From positions 1 to 58,015 of the forward strand of contig JAZGGH010000149.1 in the NCBI GenBank assembly GCA_036480335.1: a stretch of DNA of 58,015 nucleotides, written 5' to 3'. Both the position numbers and the translations under genes were made by a program. Under the pieces are notes generated by a model that saw only the letters and a list, made by a program, of their open reading frames with translations, was not told where the DNA came from and ran no database searches. This document shows, in pieces, positions 41,799 through 50,089 of the stretch. This DNA is from JAZGER01 sp036480335. Lineage in GTDB: Bacteria > Pseudomonadota > Gammaproteobacteria > DSM-19610. Position 1 is the first letter of the stretch; every line of letters starts with the position of its first letter.

Positions 41799-43208
41799 AT
41801 GAAGATGAAAAAAACATTTGTATTTACCGTTCTGTCAACTGCTATGTTACTGGCTGGGAACAGCGTTGCGGAAGAGCTGACAGGCATTGCTGATATGGCT
41901 CAGGCTCTGCCTGATGCGAAGGCTGGCGAATGTTTTGCCAAGGTGATGATCCCTGCTCAATATAAAACGGAAGCTCAGGAGATCGTTAAGCGCGATGCCT
42001 ACGATAAGATTGAGATTATTCCTGCCAAGTATGAAACCGTACAGGAAAAAGTACTGGTCAGGGAAGCATCGAAAAAAATTGTACCGGTTCCAGCTGTATA
42101 TGGGATGGTTGAAGAGACGGTTGAATTAGAGCCAGCCAAAATGATCTGGATGGCGGGTAATTCTAAAAAATCAAGAGTTGCAGGTTCCAGCTTGCTGGCA
42201 GGTGCGCATGCGCTGAGCCTGCCTGATACTGCGAAGCCTGGTGAGTGTTTTAAGGAATACCACAGTCCGGCACAATATAAAACTGAGGCACAGAAAATCC
42301 TTCAGAAAGAAGCTTCCAAAAAGTTTGAAATAATTCCGGCCAAATATGAAACAGTTGTCGAAAAAGTGATGGTCAGCGAAGCCTCTTCCAAGCTTGTTGA
42401 AGTGCCTGCTGAATACGAAAAAGTGACCGAAAAAGTCCTGGTCAGAGCCGCTTATACGACCTGGAAACAGGGCCGTGGTCCTGTTGAACGGATTGATGGT
42501 GGTACCGGTGAAATCATGTGTAAAGTTGAAGTGCCGGCAAAATATAAGTCAATCACCCGCCGCGTATTGAAAACTCCGGCTACAACGTCGAAAGTTGAAA
42601 TCCCAGCCAAATTTGAAACACAGAAGGTACGTAAGCTGGTAGCAGCCGCTGCCCAGAAGGAAATTGAGATTCCTGCTACGTACGAAACTGTGACAAAGCG
42701 GGTAAAGATTTCTGACAGTAAAACAGCCTGGCTTGCGGGTGGGTCAGCCACTGAGGATGCAGGCAAGGCTACAGGCAAGACGCTCTGTATGAAGGAAGTG
42801 TCTGCGAAAACCTCGACTGTGAAAAGACGTGTGGTAAAAACCCCGGCGACAGTCAAGACAGTCGAAATTCCTGCCGTGTTTGAAACGCGTGCGGTGCGTA
42901 AACTGGTTTCACCCCCAGAGGAAAAACGTACCAAGATACCGGCAGAAAAACAGTCTGTTTCCAAACGGATCAAGGTGACTGATGCCAAGCTCGAATGGCG
43001 CAGTGTGCTTTGCCAGACAAATATGACCAAGGATCTGAATCTGCAGATTCAGAAAGCCTTGCAGGTGGCTGGGTACAATCCAGGGCCTGTTGATGGTGTG
43101 ATTGGTCGCCAGACCTTGCTTGCAGTTGATGCATTCCAGCAGAAAAACGATTTGCCAACAGGTGGTTTAACCATGGCAACGCTGGAAAAACTGGGCGTTA
43201 AGCTTTAA
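41799..43208 (+). CDS. Secreted repeat protein with peptidoglycan-binding domain
   Basis: The ~469-residue protein has a signal peptide (residues about 6-25). Four copies of a ~80-residue unit follow (starting near residues 42, 145, 235 and 325). Each opens with a Cys in GECF, IMCK or TLCM and ends with a Trp before a Gly-rich turn. Inside each, ~20-residue sub-repeats of the form IPAKYETVxxKVLVxxA recur. The last ~60 residues are a PG_binding_1 domain (LQIQKALQVAGYNPGPVDGVIG). ATG 41799 fits the signal peptide better than the longer ORF. A cell-wall stalk is likely, which is inference. Confidence 0.85.
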   Translation: MKMKKTFVFTVLSTAMLLAGNSVAEELTGIADMAQALPDAKAGECFAKVMIPAQYKTEAQEIVKRDAYDKIEIIPAKYETVQEKVLVREASKKIVPVPAVYGMVEETVELEPAKMIWMAGNSKKSRVAGSSLLAGAHALSLPDTAKPGECFKEYHSPAQYKTEAQKILQKEASKKFEIIPAKYETVVEKVMVSEASSKLVEVPAEYEKVTEKVLVRAAYTTWKQGRGPVERIDGGTGEIMCKVEVPAKYKSITRRVLKTPATTSKVEIPAKFETQKVRKLVAAAAQKEIEIPATYETVTKRVKISDSKTAWLAGGSATEDAGKATGKTLCMKEVSAKTSTVKRRVVKTPATVKTVEIPAVFETRAVRKLVSPPEEKRTKIPAEKQSVSKRIKVTDAKLEWRSVLCQTNMTKDLNLQIQKALQVAGYNPGPVDGVIGRQTLLAVDAFQQKNDLPTGGLTMATLEKLGVKL

Positions 43209-43267
43209 GATGATATTTTAGGGTACCGCTATATATAATTGTAAGTGCCCTTATTCTATGTAATTAG

Positions 43268-43297
43268 AGCCCCGCTTGATGCGGGGTTTCTTTTTTT
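43268..43297 (+). terminator. Rho-independent terminator of the repeat-protein gene
   Basis: A six-base G/C stem CCCCGC/GCGGGG (43270-43275 with 43281-43286), a TTGAT loop and a long T tract directly after it. It stands 60 bases beyond the stop codon and just before the DUF2970 gene. Confidence 0.9.
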
Positions 43298-43312
43298 ACG
43301 GAGGTTGTATTT

Positions 43313-43531
43313 ATGGCTTCAGAGAAAGATAAGGAAAAGGGGCAGTCGTTATTTAGCGTTTTCAAGAGCGTCAGTGCTTCAATGTTTGGTGTGCAGGGAA
43401 GTAAACAACATGAAGAGGATTTTGCGAAGGGAAGTATCGGAACCTATATTTTTGTTGGTGCTGTTGCGACATTGTTATTTATTCTGGCTGTATGGGGGCT
43501 GGTGAAATTTGCAGTTGGCAGTTTGACTTGA
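43313..43531 (+). CDS. DUF2970 family small membrane protein
   Basis: The 72-residue protein has a basic N-terminus, a SVFKSVSASMFGVQGSKQHEED stretch split across a turn, and one C-terminal span (about residues 43-66). This matches DUF2970, a family of short inner-membrane proteins of unknown function in proteobacteria. GGAGG eight bases upstream of the ATG fixes the start. It is isolated between terminators. Confidence 0.88.
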   Translation: MASEKDKEKGQSLFSVFKSVSASMFGVQGSKQHEEDFAKGSIGTYIFVGAVATLLFILAVWGLVKFAVGSLT

Positions 43532-43539
43532 TGGCAGGC

Positions 43540-43562
43540 AAAAAAAAGGGCCTTGCGGCCCT
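43540..43562 (-). terminator. Rho-independent terminator of gluQRS (minus strand)
   Basis: On the minus strand AGGGCC/GGCCCT (43557-43562 with 43547-43552), a four-base loop and seven T residues. It is the first strong terminator beyond the gluQRS stop, leaving a ~190-base 3' untranslated region. Confidence 0.8.
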
Positions 43563-43749
43563 GAAGTCTGATGAGTTGTGCCCGGCCAGCATTGCTGGCG
43601 GCAATCTCGTAAATCAGATGGTATGACGTCCTGGTCTACTTTTTTTCTTCCTTGTCGCTTCCCGACTCTGTATACCTGGGTACACAAGAGTTTCCCCTGC
43701 ACTGTTACAGATGATTCATTGTTTTACAGGCAGAGGTAACGGCGTTTGT

Positions 43750-44631
43750 TCAGGATACTTGATCAGGATTACGGGTTTTTTCGATAGCCCAATTCTCTGT
43801 GGCCCACTGAAGCATGGTGGGTATAGATTCCCGTTCGATTTCACCGGGAGGCTGCTGCCCGAGAAAGCGGAGTGTTTTGAATAACAGGCGGTTTTTCTGT
43901 TGATCGTTGACCGCTGGCGCCAGGTTTTGTTTGCTGAGTTTTTTCCCGTCTTTCCCCATTACCAGAGGATGGTGAAGGTATCTGGGTGTGTGGAAACCCA
44001 GCGCCTGTTGCAGGGCGATCTGTCGGCAAGTGTTATCGAGTAAATCATGTCCGCGAACAATGTGAGTAATATTCTGAGCATGGTCGTCGACGACCACAGC
44101 TAGCTGGTAGGCATATAAGTGGTCACTGCGGCGAATGATGAAGTCACCACAGTGGCTATCCAACGGTTCAGTCTGTTGGCCAGCTAGACGGTCCTGGAAA
44201 CTGATGATGCTATTTTTAACTCGAAAGCGAATCGCTGTTGGCTTGTCTGGCGCTTTGATCCCATCTCGACAGGTTCCTGGGTAGATGGCGGTGTCAGCTG
44301 CTATGAGCTGGGTGTCTTTACGGCTACAGCTACATGGGTAGCAGGCATCTTGTGTAGCCAGTTGAGACAGAGCTTTCTGGTAAACGGCTGTACGCTGGCT
44401 TTGATAGATGACAGTTTCATCCCAGTGTAAGCCAAAATTTTCCAGCGTTTTGAGAATGTGGTCGGCCATGCCGGGTTGAGTGCGTGGTGGATCCAGGTCT
44501 TCAATTCTGACCAGCCAAACACCCTTTGAGCTACGTGCATCAAGATAACTGCATACCGCTGATACTAGAGAGCCGAAATGCAACGGCCCGGATGGGGTAG
44601 GGGCAAATCGGCCTCGGTAAGCTGTATTCAT
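43750..44631 (-). CDS. gluQ: Glutamyl-Q tRNA(Asp) synthetase
   Basis: This GluRS-like paralogue (YadB) attaches glutamate to the queuosine of tRNA-Asp. It has the HIGH-type motif FAPTPSGPLHFGSL, the zinc site CYPCSCSRK with a later TCRDG, and KKLSKQN in place of KMSKS. It lacks the anticodon-binding domain, giving 293 residues, as expected. It lies 58 bases downstream of dksA on the same strand, as in E. coli. The window also encodes QueF, an earlier step of queuosine synthesis. Confidence 0.95.
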   Translation of the reverse strand: MNTAYRGRFAPTPSGPLHFGSLVSAVCSYLDARSSKGVWLVRIEDLDPPRTQPGMADHILKTLENFGLHWDETVIYQSQRTAVYQKALSQLATQDACYPCSCSRKDTQLIAADTAIYPGTCRDGIKAPDKPTAIRFRVKNSIISFQDRLAGQQTEPLDSHCGDFIIRRSDHLYAYQLAVVVDDHAQNITHIVRGHDLLDNTCRQIALQQALGFHTPRYLHHPLVMGKDGKKLSKQNLAPAVNDQQKNRLLFKTLRFLGQQPPGEIERESIPTMLQWATENWAIEKTRNPDQVS

Positions 44632-44689
44632 ATCACTAGTCTGATATTACACCACGAATCTGGAATAGCGATCGAGTGCAGTATCCAGG

Positions 44690-45310
44690 CTAGCGTATCT
44701 GTTTTTCGCGAATCTCGTCCAGTGTCTTGCAATCAATGCACTGGGTGGCTGTTGGCCTGGCTTCAAGGCGGCGGACGCCAATTTCCACACCACAGGATTC
44801 ACAATAGCCATAGTCATCATTTTCAAGAGCGAGTAGTGATTCATCAATTTTCTTGATCAGTTTACGTTCACGGTCACGGGTGCGCAGTTCCATGCTAAAT
44901 TCAGATTCCTGAGTTGCCCTGTCATTGGGGTCAGGGAAATTGGACGCTTCATCCTGCATATGGTGAACGGTACGGTCAACTTCCTGCATCAGGTCGCTTT
45001 TCCAGGAATGTAACAGGTTGTGGAAATGTTCAACCTGATCGGAGTTCATATATTCTTCGCCCTTCTTTTCCTTGTAGGGGGCGATATCACCAATTGGGCC
45101 GTTAGTAGCGGAATGACGTTTCGTTGTTTGTTTGGAAGCAGTTGATTTCTTCGAGGTTTTTTTTGTGGCCGCAGTTTGCCTGGTCGCGGTTTTCTTCGCT
45201 ACCTTTTTTTTGCTAACTACTTTTTTCTTGCTAACCACTTCTCCCTTGACAGTCGTTTTAGCCACCGTTTTCTTCTTCGCGGTTGTCGTTACTTTCTTTT
45301 TTGCTGCCAT
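44690..45310 (-). CDS. dksA: RNA polymerase-binding protein DksA with basic N-terminal extension
   Basis: DksA binds the RNA polymerase secondary channel and works with ppGpp. Residues about 75-206 are canonical: a coiled coil with the DPNDRATQESE region and a zinc finger, CESCGVEIG with CIDCKTLDE. The first ~70 residues are an added Lys/Thr/Ala-rich tract with KKTxxK repeats, like histone H1-type tails of AlgP and similar proteins. E. coli DksA has 151 residues against 206 here. GGAG upstream supports this start, so the tail is translated. It is followed by gluQRS. Confidence 0.95.
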   Translation of the reverse strand: MAAKKKVTTTAKKKTVAKTTVKGEVVSKKKVVSKKKVAKKTATRQTAATKKTSKKSTASKQTTKRHSATNGPIGDIAPYKEKKGEEYMNSDQVEHFHNLLHSWKSDLMQEVDRTVHHMQDEASNFPDPNDRATQESEFSMELRTRDRERKLIKKIDESLLALENDDYGYCESCGVEIGVRRLEARPTATQCIDCKTLDEIREKQIR

Positions 45311-45497
45311 CCCATCTTCTCCAACGAAAGAGTTAAATCATTAGCCGTCCATGCCGAGACAGAGTCTCTGCCGGAATACACCGGGCACGGTAGTTTCCTT
45401 ATCAATCGACTGTTAGTCAAGGAATTTTAGAAATTGTTGCCAGTTAGCGGTTTTTCTGGCATACAGTGTGGGGCTATTTTACTGCTAAGGATGGAAA

Positions 45498-46253
45498 ATG
45501 TCGCGATTAACCACACTTTTATTCGATGTCGATGGTACATTGGCGGAAACTGAAGAAATTCATCGCCAGTCTTTCAATGCAGCTTTCAGGCAGGCTGAGC
45601 TGGACTGGGATTGGAGTCAGGCGATGTACCGCGCTCTGTTGTCCGTAACGGGTGGCAAAGAGCGTATTTTGCACTATATAGAGCAACATGAGCCAGATTT
45701 TTCGGTTCCAGGTGATCTGAGAGAGTATATTGCCGAGCTGCACGCCAGCAAGACTGAGCATTACACCTCGACTGTGGCAACTGGCAATATGCCATTACGG
45801 TCTGGGGTTCGACGGCTTATTGACGAGGCCAGGAAAGCAGGTCTGCGTTTAGGTATTGCGACAACAACAACCCCTGCAAATGTATCGGTATTATTGCAGA
45901 AATGCCTGGCCCCTGATGCTGAAGGCTGGTTTGAGATTATCGCGGCAGGTGGGGTTGTAGCCAATAAAAAGCCCGCACCGGATATTTATCTGTATGCCAT
46001 GGAAAAAATGGGGGTCAGCCCGAATGAATGCCTGGCTCTGGAAGATTCTGAGAATGGTTTGATCTCTGCACGTCAGTCAGGACTGGCAACGCTTGTGACT
46101 GTCAGCCAGTATACGCAAGGGCAGGATTTTTCAGATGCGCTTCTGGTGGTCGATCAGTTTGGAGAGCCAGATAATCCGAGCACTGTTTTCAGTGGTCAGA
46201 TGCAGGCTGCTGATTATGTAACGATTGATGTATTACAGCAATTGCTTGATTAA
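45498..46253 (+). CDS. HAD-family hydrolase (CbbY-like)
   Basis: The 251-residue phosphatase has motif I LLFDVDGTLAETE with nucleophile and acid-base Asp, a helical cap, motif II IATTTT, the Lys in NKKPAPDIY, and motif IV LALEDSENGL. The cap and the LAETEEIHRQSFN start fit the CbbY/beta-phosphoglucomutase branch. CbbY hydrolyses xylulose-1,5-bisphosphate; no Rubisco genes are present here, so the substrate is open. AAGGATGG is upstream of the ATG. It is followed 50 bases on by the aminotransferase. Confidence 0.92.
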   Translation: MSRLTTLLFDVDGTLAETEEIHRQSFNAAFRQAELDWDWSQAMYRALLSVTGGKERILHYIEQHEPDFSVPGDLREYIAELHASKTEHYTSTVATGNMPLRSGVRRLIDEARKAGLRLGIATTTTPANVSVLLQKCLAPDAEGWFEIIAAGGVVANKKPAPDIYLYAMEKMGVSPNECLALEDSENGLISARQSGLATLVTVSQYTQGQDFSDALLVVDQFGEPDNPSTVFSGQMQAADYVTIDVLQQLLD

Positions 46254-46303
46254 TCTATTTTATTAGATATACGCAATAAACTACTATTATATATTAAATT
46301 ATC

Positions 46304-47455
46304 ATGAATATTAAACGCGTTGATGCTATCCAGCCATTCCATGTTATGGCACTACTCGCGCGGGCGCGGGAGCTGGAAAGCCAGGGGCAGTCGATTATTC
46401 ATATGGAAATTGGTGAGCCGGATTTTGTCTCTCCGCAACCGATTATTCAGGCCGGCATTAGAGCGCTAGAGCAGGGTAAGACACACTATACGCCCGCGGC
46501 AGGTCTGCCTGAATTGCGCCATCAGATTACTGATTATTATCGGCGGCGGTTTTCTGTTTCTATCCATCCAGATCAAATTTTGATAACACCTGGCGCATCA
46601 GGCGCTTTGCAACTGGCCCTGTCTGCATTGATCGAGCCAGGAGACAAAGTCATGCTGGCTGATCCAGGGTACCCCTGCAACCGGAATCTGGTGTTGCTGG
46701 CGGGTGGCGAGCCTGTAATTATCAATTGTGGACCTGAAACGGGTTATCAACTGACCCCGGAAAGCATCAGGGAAAACTGGCAGGCAGGGTGTCGGGCTGT
46801 TATTTTGCCAACACCATCCAATCCAACAGGTGCCTGTCTTTCGGTCGAAGAAATTAGCGCAATTAATGCGGTGGTTCAAGCCCAGGGCGGTACATTGATT
46901 GTCGATGAAATCTATCAGGGACTGACCTATGACTCGCCATCTTCAACAGCGTTGGAATGCTCAAACAGGATTATAGTTGTTAACAGTTTTTCAAAATATT
47001 TTGGTATGACCGGCTGGCGCCTGGGTTGGCTGGTAGCGCCTATGTCCCATGTCGCGGATATGGATAAAATCGCCCAGAATCTGTTTCTGACAGCATCAAC
47101 GCCTGCGCAGTATGCAGCACTGGCAGCCTTTTCAGAGGAAACGCACGATATCCTTGAGGCTCGCCGGGATATTTTCAGGCAGCGGCGGGACTATCTGATG
47201 CCGGTATTGCAAGAAGTCGGGTTTGAGTTTGCCATAAGGCCTGGTGGTGCATTCTATCTGTACGCCAATTGCCAGAGGTTGACTGACAACAGTTTCGTTT
47301 ATTGTCAGCAACTCCTGGAAGAGGTCGGCGTGGCGATTACACCCGGTATCGATTTTGGCTGTAACAAAGCAGCACAGCACGTGCGTTTTGCGTACACGGT
47401 TTCCCTGGAAAAATTGCAGGAAGGTGTGCGCAGAATATCCGCATTTAGCGCCTGA
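46304..47455 (+). CDS. Class I/II PLP-dependent aminotransferase
   Basis: The 383-residue enzyme has the fold type I pattern: MEIGEPDF at the substrate site, YTPAAGLPELR, GASGALQLAL, the NPTG loop in PTPSNPTGA, DEIYQGLTY, and the PLP lysine in VNSFSKYFGMTGWRLGW, with the distal Arg in VRFAYT. It is close to the aspartate/alanine aminotransferase group. The exact amino donor cannot be told. No ribosome site is visible in the AT-rich leader. It converges on cysZ, one base between stops. Confidence 0.93.
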   Translation: MNIKRVDAIQPFHVMALLARARELESQGQSIIHMEIGEPDFVSPQPIIQAGIRALEQGKTHYTPAAGLPELRHQITDYYRRRFSVSIHPDQILITPGASGALQLALSALIEPGDKVMLADPGYPCNRNLVLLAGGEPVIINCGPETGYQLTPESIRENWQAGCRAVILPTPSNPTGACLSVEEISAINAVVQAQGGTLIVDEIYQGLTYDSPSSTALECSNRIIVVNSFSKYFGMTGWRLGWLVAPMSHVADMDKIAQNLFLTASTPAQYAALAAFSEETHDILEARRDIFRQRRDYLMPVLQEVGFEFAIRPGGAFYLYANCQRLTDNSFVYCQQLLEEVGVAITPGIDFGCNKAAQHVRFAYTVSLEKLQEGVRRISAFSA

Positions 47456-47456
47456 T

Positions 47457-48191
47457 TCACGCCTTATTATGTAGGTGCGGTTCCTTTACCCACATGCGTG
47501 TTGCCCCGCAAACGGCGACGGGCATGACAAAAAAATTAATCACTGGGATAAGTGTAAATAACATCACCGCTGCACCAAAACCCAGGCTGACCATGCGTTT
47601 TTTACGTAGGCGTTTGCGTTGTTCACGGAAAAATATCCGCTGATTTGCCATCGGATAGTCGGCATATTGAATGGCCATCATCCACATACCAAACAGGGTC
47701 CAGAGGACAGGTGCAGCGAGATTAATCACGGGGATCAGGAAGAGGATTCCCAGCGGAATTATACGTAGCAGATAGTAAAACAGTTTGCGCAGTTCTGCCC
47801 AGAGAGAGGGGAGTGTGTCTTTTATAATCTGTTTCCAGCCGCCCTGGATTGTTTTGCCCGTCAGGTATTGTTCTGTGGTTTCTGCAAGCAGGCTATTGAA
47901 GGGGGCGGCAAGGAAGTTTGCAATGACACTGAAGCTGAAGAAGACAAGTAGCAAGCTGGCAATGATGAAAATCGGCCAGACCAGAAAGCTGAGCCATTCA
48001 AGCCAGATGGGCAGCAGTTGTACCAGGTAATGGGCGATTTCAGTTATCCATTGGGTTGCGACCCATAGCAAGCCGGCAAACAGCAGGATATTGATCAGTA
48101 GCGGGATAATGACAAAGCGACGCAACCGGGGTTTGCTGATTAATGCAAAGCCGCTGGTGAAGTAACGAAATCCGGTAAGAAAATTTTTCAT
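47457..48191 (-). CDS. cysZ: CysZ family sulfate permease
   Basis: The 244-residue protein has four hydrophobic blocks and the CysZ pattern: FLTGFRYFTSGFALISKPRLRRFVIIPLL at the start, read in two parts, and YPMANQRIFFREQRKRLRKKR before the last helices. CysZ brings in sulfate for cysteine synthesis. ATG 48191 fits homologues and has GGA upstream; a TTG at 48206 is the longer choice. It is last in a queF-kinase-cysZ run, with 19 bases to the kinase. Confidence 0.92.
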   Translation of the reverse strand: MKNFLTGFRYFTSGFALISKPRLRRFVIIPLLINILLFAGLLWVATQWITEIAHYLVQLLPIWLEWLSFLVWPIFIIASLLLVFFSFSVIANFLAAPFNSLLAETTEQYLTGKTIQGGWKQIIKDTLPSLWAELRKLFYYLLRIIPLGILFLIPVINLAAPVLWTLFGMWMMAIQYADYPMANQRIFFREQRKRLRKKRMVSLGFGAAVMLFTLIPVINFFVMPVAVCGATRMWVKEPHLHNKA

Positions 48192-48210
48192 GAATTGTGT
48201 CCGCAAGTCT

Positions 48211-49488
48211 TTAGTTCAAGCCTCTGGCTAGCAGGGCAGCACCGTAAGCGGCTTCCTGATGCGTGGCGGTAGTGACGGGAATAGCCAGATGTTGTTTGCG
48301 GATGGCTGTCCATGCAGGATTGACCGCACCGCCACCTGTTGTCACCACAGAGTCAGGGTAGGGCGCGCCCAGGCTGGCGAGAAGGTCGTAGCCCTGTTTT
48401 TCTATCTGCGCAATACTGTTCAGCAGCTCATGTAGAAAATCTGTATCGCTATTAGGGCGGGGCGTTGTCTGGGAGATTTTTTCTGGGTCATTAACCGGAA
48501 AGCGTTCGCCGTGGCAGGCCAGTGGATAATAGTGATATTTGCAGGATCGCTTAAGGTCGATAGCCTTGCTCAGAGTCTCTAGCTGTTGGGTTGAGAAAAA
48601 CTGTTTTAATACGGCGCCACCTGTATTTGAGGCGCCACCTACCAGCCACTGATCGCCGAGTCTCTGACTATAGACGCCATGTTCAGGCACTGAGATCGGT
48701 TGACTGGATAAGACTTTCAGAACCAGAGTGGAGCCGAGAGAGGTGACGGCATTGCCAGGCGTGTGTATGCCAGTAGCAATTACCCCAGCTGTGCTGTCTG
48801 TGGTGCCGGTTGTTACGAGAGTGTTGTCTGGCATGTGCCAGCGTTTGCAGTATATGGGAAGCAGTTTGCCTATCTCTGTTCCCGGTGGGAATACCTGTGG
48901 CAAGCAGTTATTGGGTAGCTTGAGCTGTTGTAGCCAGAATGGCCAATTGCGCTGCAGAGCATCGTAGCCGAGCTTGAGGGCATTGTTTTCATCGCTAATG
49001 CCGTATTTGCCGGTTAATTGCCCATTTAGCCAATCTGCCTGGTGTGTCGCTAACCAGGGCGAGGTGCTGGAAGTTTCTGCTTGCTCAGATAGCAGCAGCA
49101 GTTTTGCCAGACTGCTGCTGGCGCTGCGAGCCGGGCTATTGAATGGTGCTGTCTGACTGATGATTCTGGCTTGCTGAATGGCGCTGCTGTCGTTGTACAT
49201 GAGTGCTGGGGTGATTGGCTTGCCATCGGTTGTGCAAAGCAGCAGCGTGGCTGATGTGGCGTCTATGGCGATGCGTCTGACAGCTTCAGTCTGGATATTG
49301 TTACAGAGTTCATCCATGGCCTGCTGTAGCGCAGTCAGCCAGATAACCGCATGCTGTTGAATTTGACCGCCTTGCTGCTGAGGGGCTGGCAGTTCTTGTC
49401 GATATTCAGCCAATTGGCTGGCGTAAGCATCGATAGCGCAGACGCGTACCGCTGAAGTTCCTACGTCTATACCGATGAAAATATCCAT
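48211..49488 (-). CDS. FGGY-family carbohydrate kinase
   Basis: The 425-residue kinase has the ATPase fold: FIGIDVGTSAVRVCAID (phosphate 1), AIDATSATLLLC, TTGTTDSTAG and GSTLVLKVLS in the C-terminal half, and VVTTGGGAVNPAW for adenosine. It is short for the family, but both halves are present. It is closest to the xylulokinase-like or D-ribulokinase-like branch; the sugar is not known. It starts 12 bases after queF, so they are co-transcribed. Confidence 0.9.
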   Translation of the reverse strand: MDIFIGIDVGTSAVRVCAIDAYASQLAEYRQELPAPQQQGGQIQQHAVIWLTALQQAMDELCNNIQTEAVRRIAIDATSATLLLCTTDGKPITPALMYNDSSAIQQARIISQTAPFNSPARSASSSLAKLLLLSEQAETSSTSPWLATHQADWLNGQLTGKYGISDENNALKLGYDALQRNWPFWLQQLKLPNNCLPQVFPPGTEIGKLLPIYCKRWHMPDNTLVTTGTTDSTAGVIATGIHTPGNAVTSLGSTLVLKVLSSQPISVPEHGVYSQRLGDQWLVGGASNTGGAVLKQFFSTQQLETLSKAIDLKRSCKYHYYPLACHGERFPVNDPEKISQTTPRPNSDTDFLHELLNSIAQIEKQGYDLLASLGAPYPDSVVTTGGGAVNPAWTAIRKQHLAIPVTTATHQEAAYGAALLARGLN

Positions 49489-49500
49489 ATTTATGATATT

Positions 49501-49890
49501 TTAGCTGAGCTCAACTTTCCCGGCAGGTTGCCAGTCTTCAGCGCGGTGTTCTGCGGCCACTGTAGTGTATACCCCGCCGCGAACATTGAAAATGGCCGTT
49601 AAGCGCATAAATCTTGGCAGGCAGGCTGACACCAGGTCATTCAGTATCTGATTAGTGATATCTTCATGGAAAGCGCCTTCATCACGAAAAGACCAGACAT
49701 ACAGTTTGAATGATTTGAGTTCGACACATTTTTTGTCGGGCACATATTCAAGCTCCAGAGTGGCAAAATCCGGCTGGCCGGTTTTCGGGCACAGACAGGT
49801 AAATTCGGGTGTGTTTATGCGGATAGTGTAATCTCTCGACGGGTGAGGGTTATCAAATGTTTCCAGAGATCTGCTGGGTTTTGTGCTCAT
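49501..49890 (-). CDS. queF: NADPH-dependent 7-cyano-7-deazaguanine reductase
   Basis: QueF reduces preQ0 to preQ1 on the path to queuosine. The 129-residue product is of the short (YkvM-like) type. It shows the catalytic Cys in LCPKTGQPDFATLELEY, the Glu in KCVELKSFKLY and the substrate loop FRDEGAFHED. The upstream ORF extends to 50037, but ATG 49890 has AGGA six bases away and matches homologues. It is first in a queF-FGGY-cysZ run and divergent from smc. Confidence 0.95.
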   Translation of the reverse strand: MSTKPSRSLETFDNPHPSRDYTIRINTPEFTCLCPKTGQPDFATLELEYVPDKKCVELKSFKLYVWSFRDEGAFHEDITNQILNDLVSACLPRFMRLTAIFNVRGGVYTTVAAEHRAEDWQPAGKVELS

Positions 49891-50089
49891 ATTTATCCTG
49901 ATAAATATAAATATTTTATTGTAATCATAATATTGCTGATCTTTTGTAATAAAATACATTAAGTTATTAAACTTTGCTATTAGCATAGTACATGCTTGCT
50001 CAAAGGTCTGCGAGTTCTGTGCAAATTGTTCGAGCATATTGGCCTGTCAAGCCTTGTACAGATATGAGGCTTGATGTATCTTGCCGCCA

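Noticed and set aside
49891..50089. preQ1 riboswitch between queF and smc
   Set aside because: The queF leader is AT-rich, but I found no small pseudoknot with the expected C-rich and A-rich parts.
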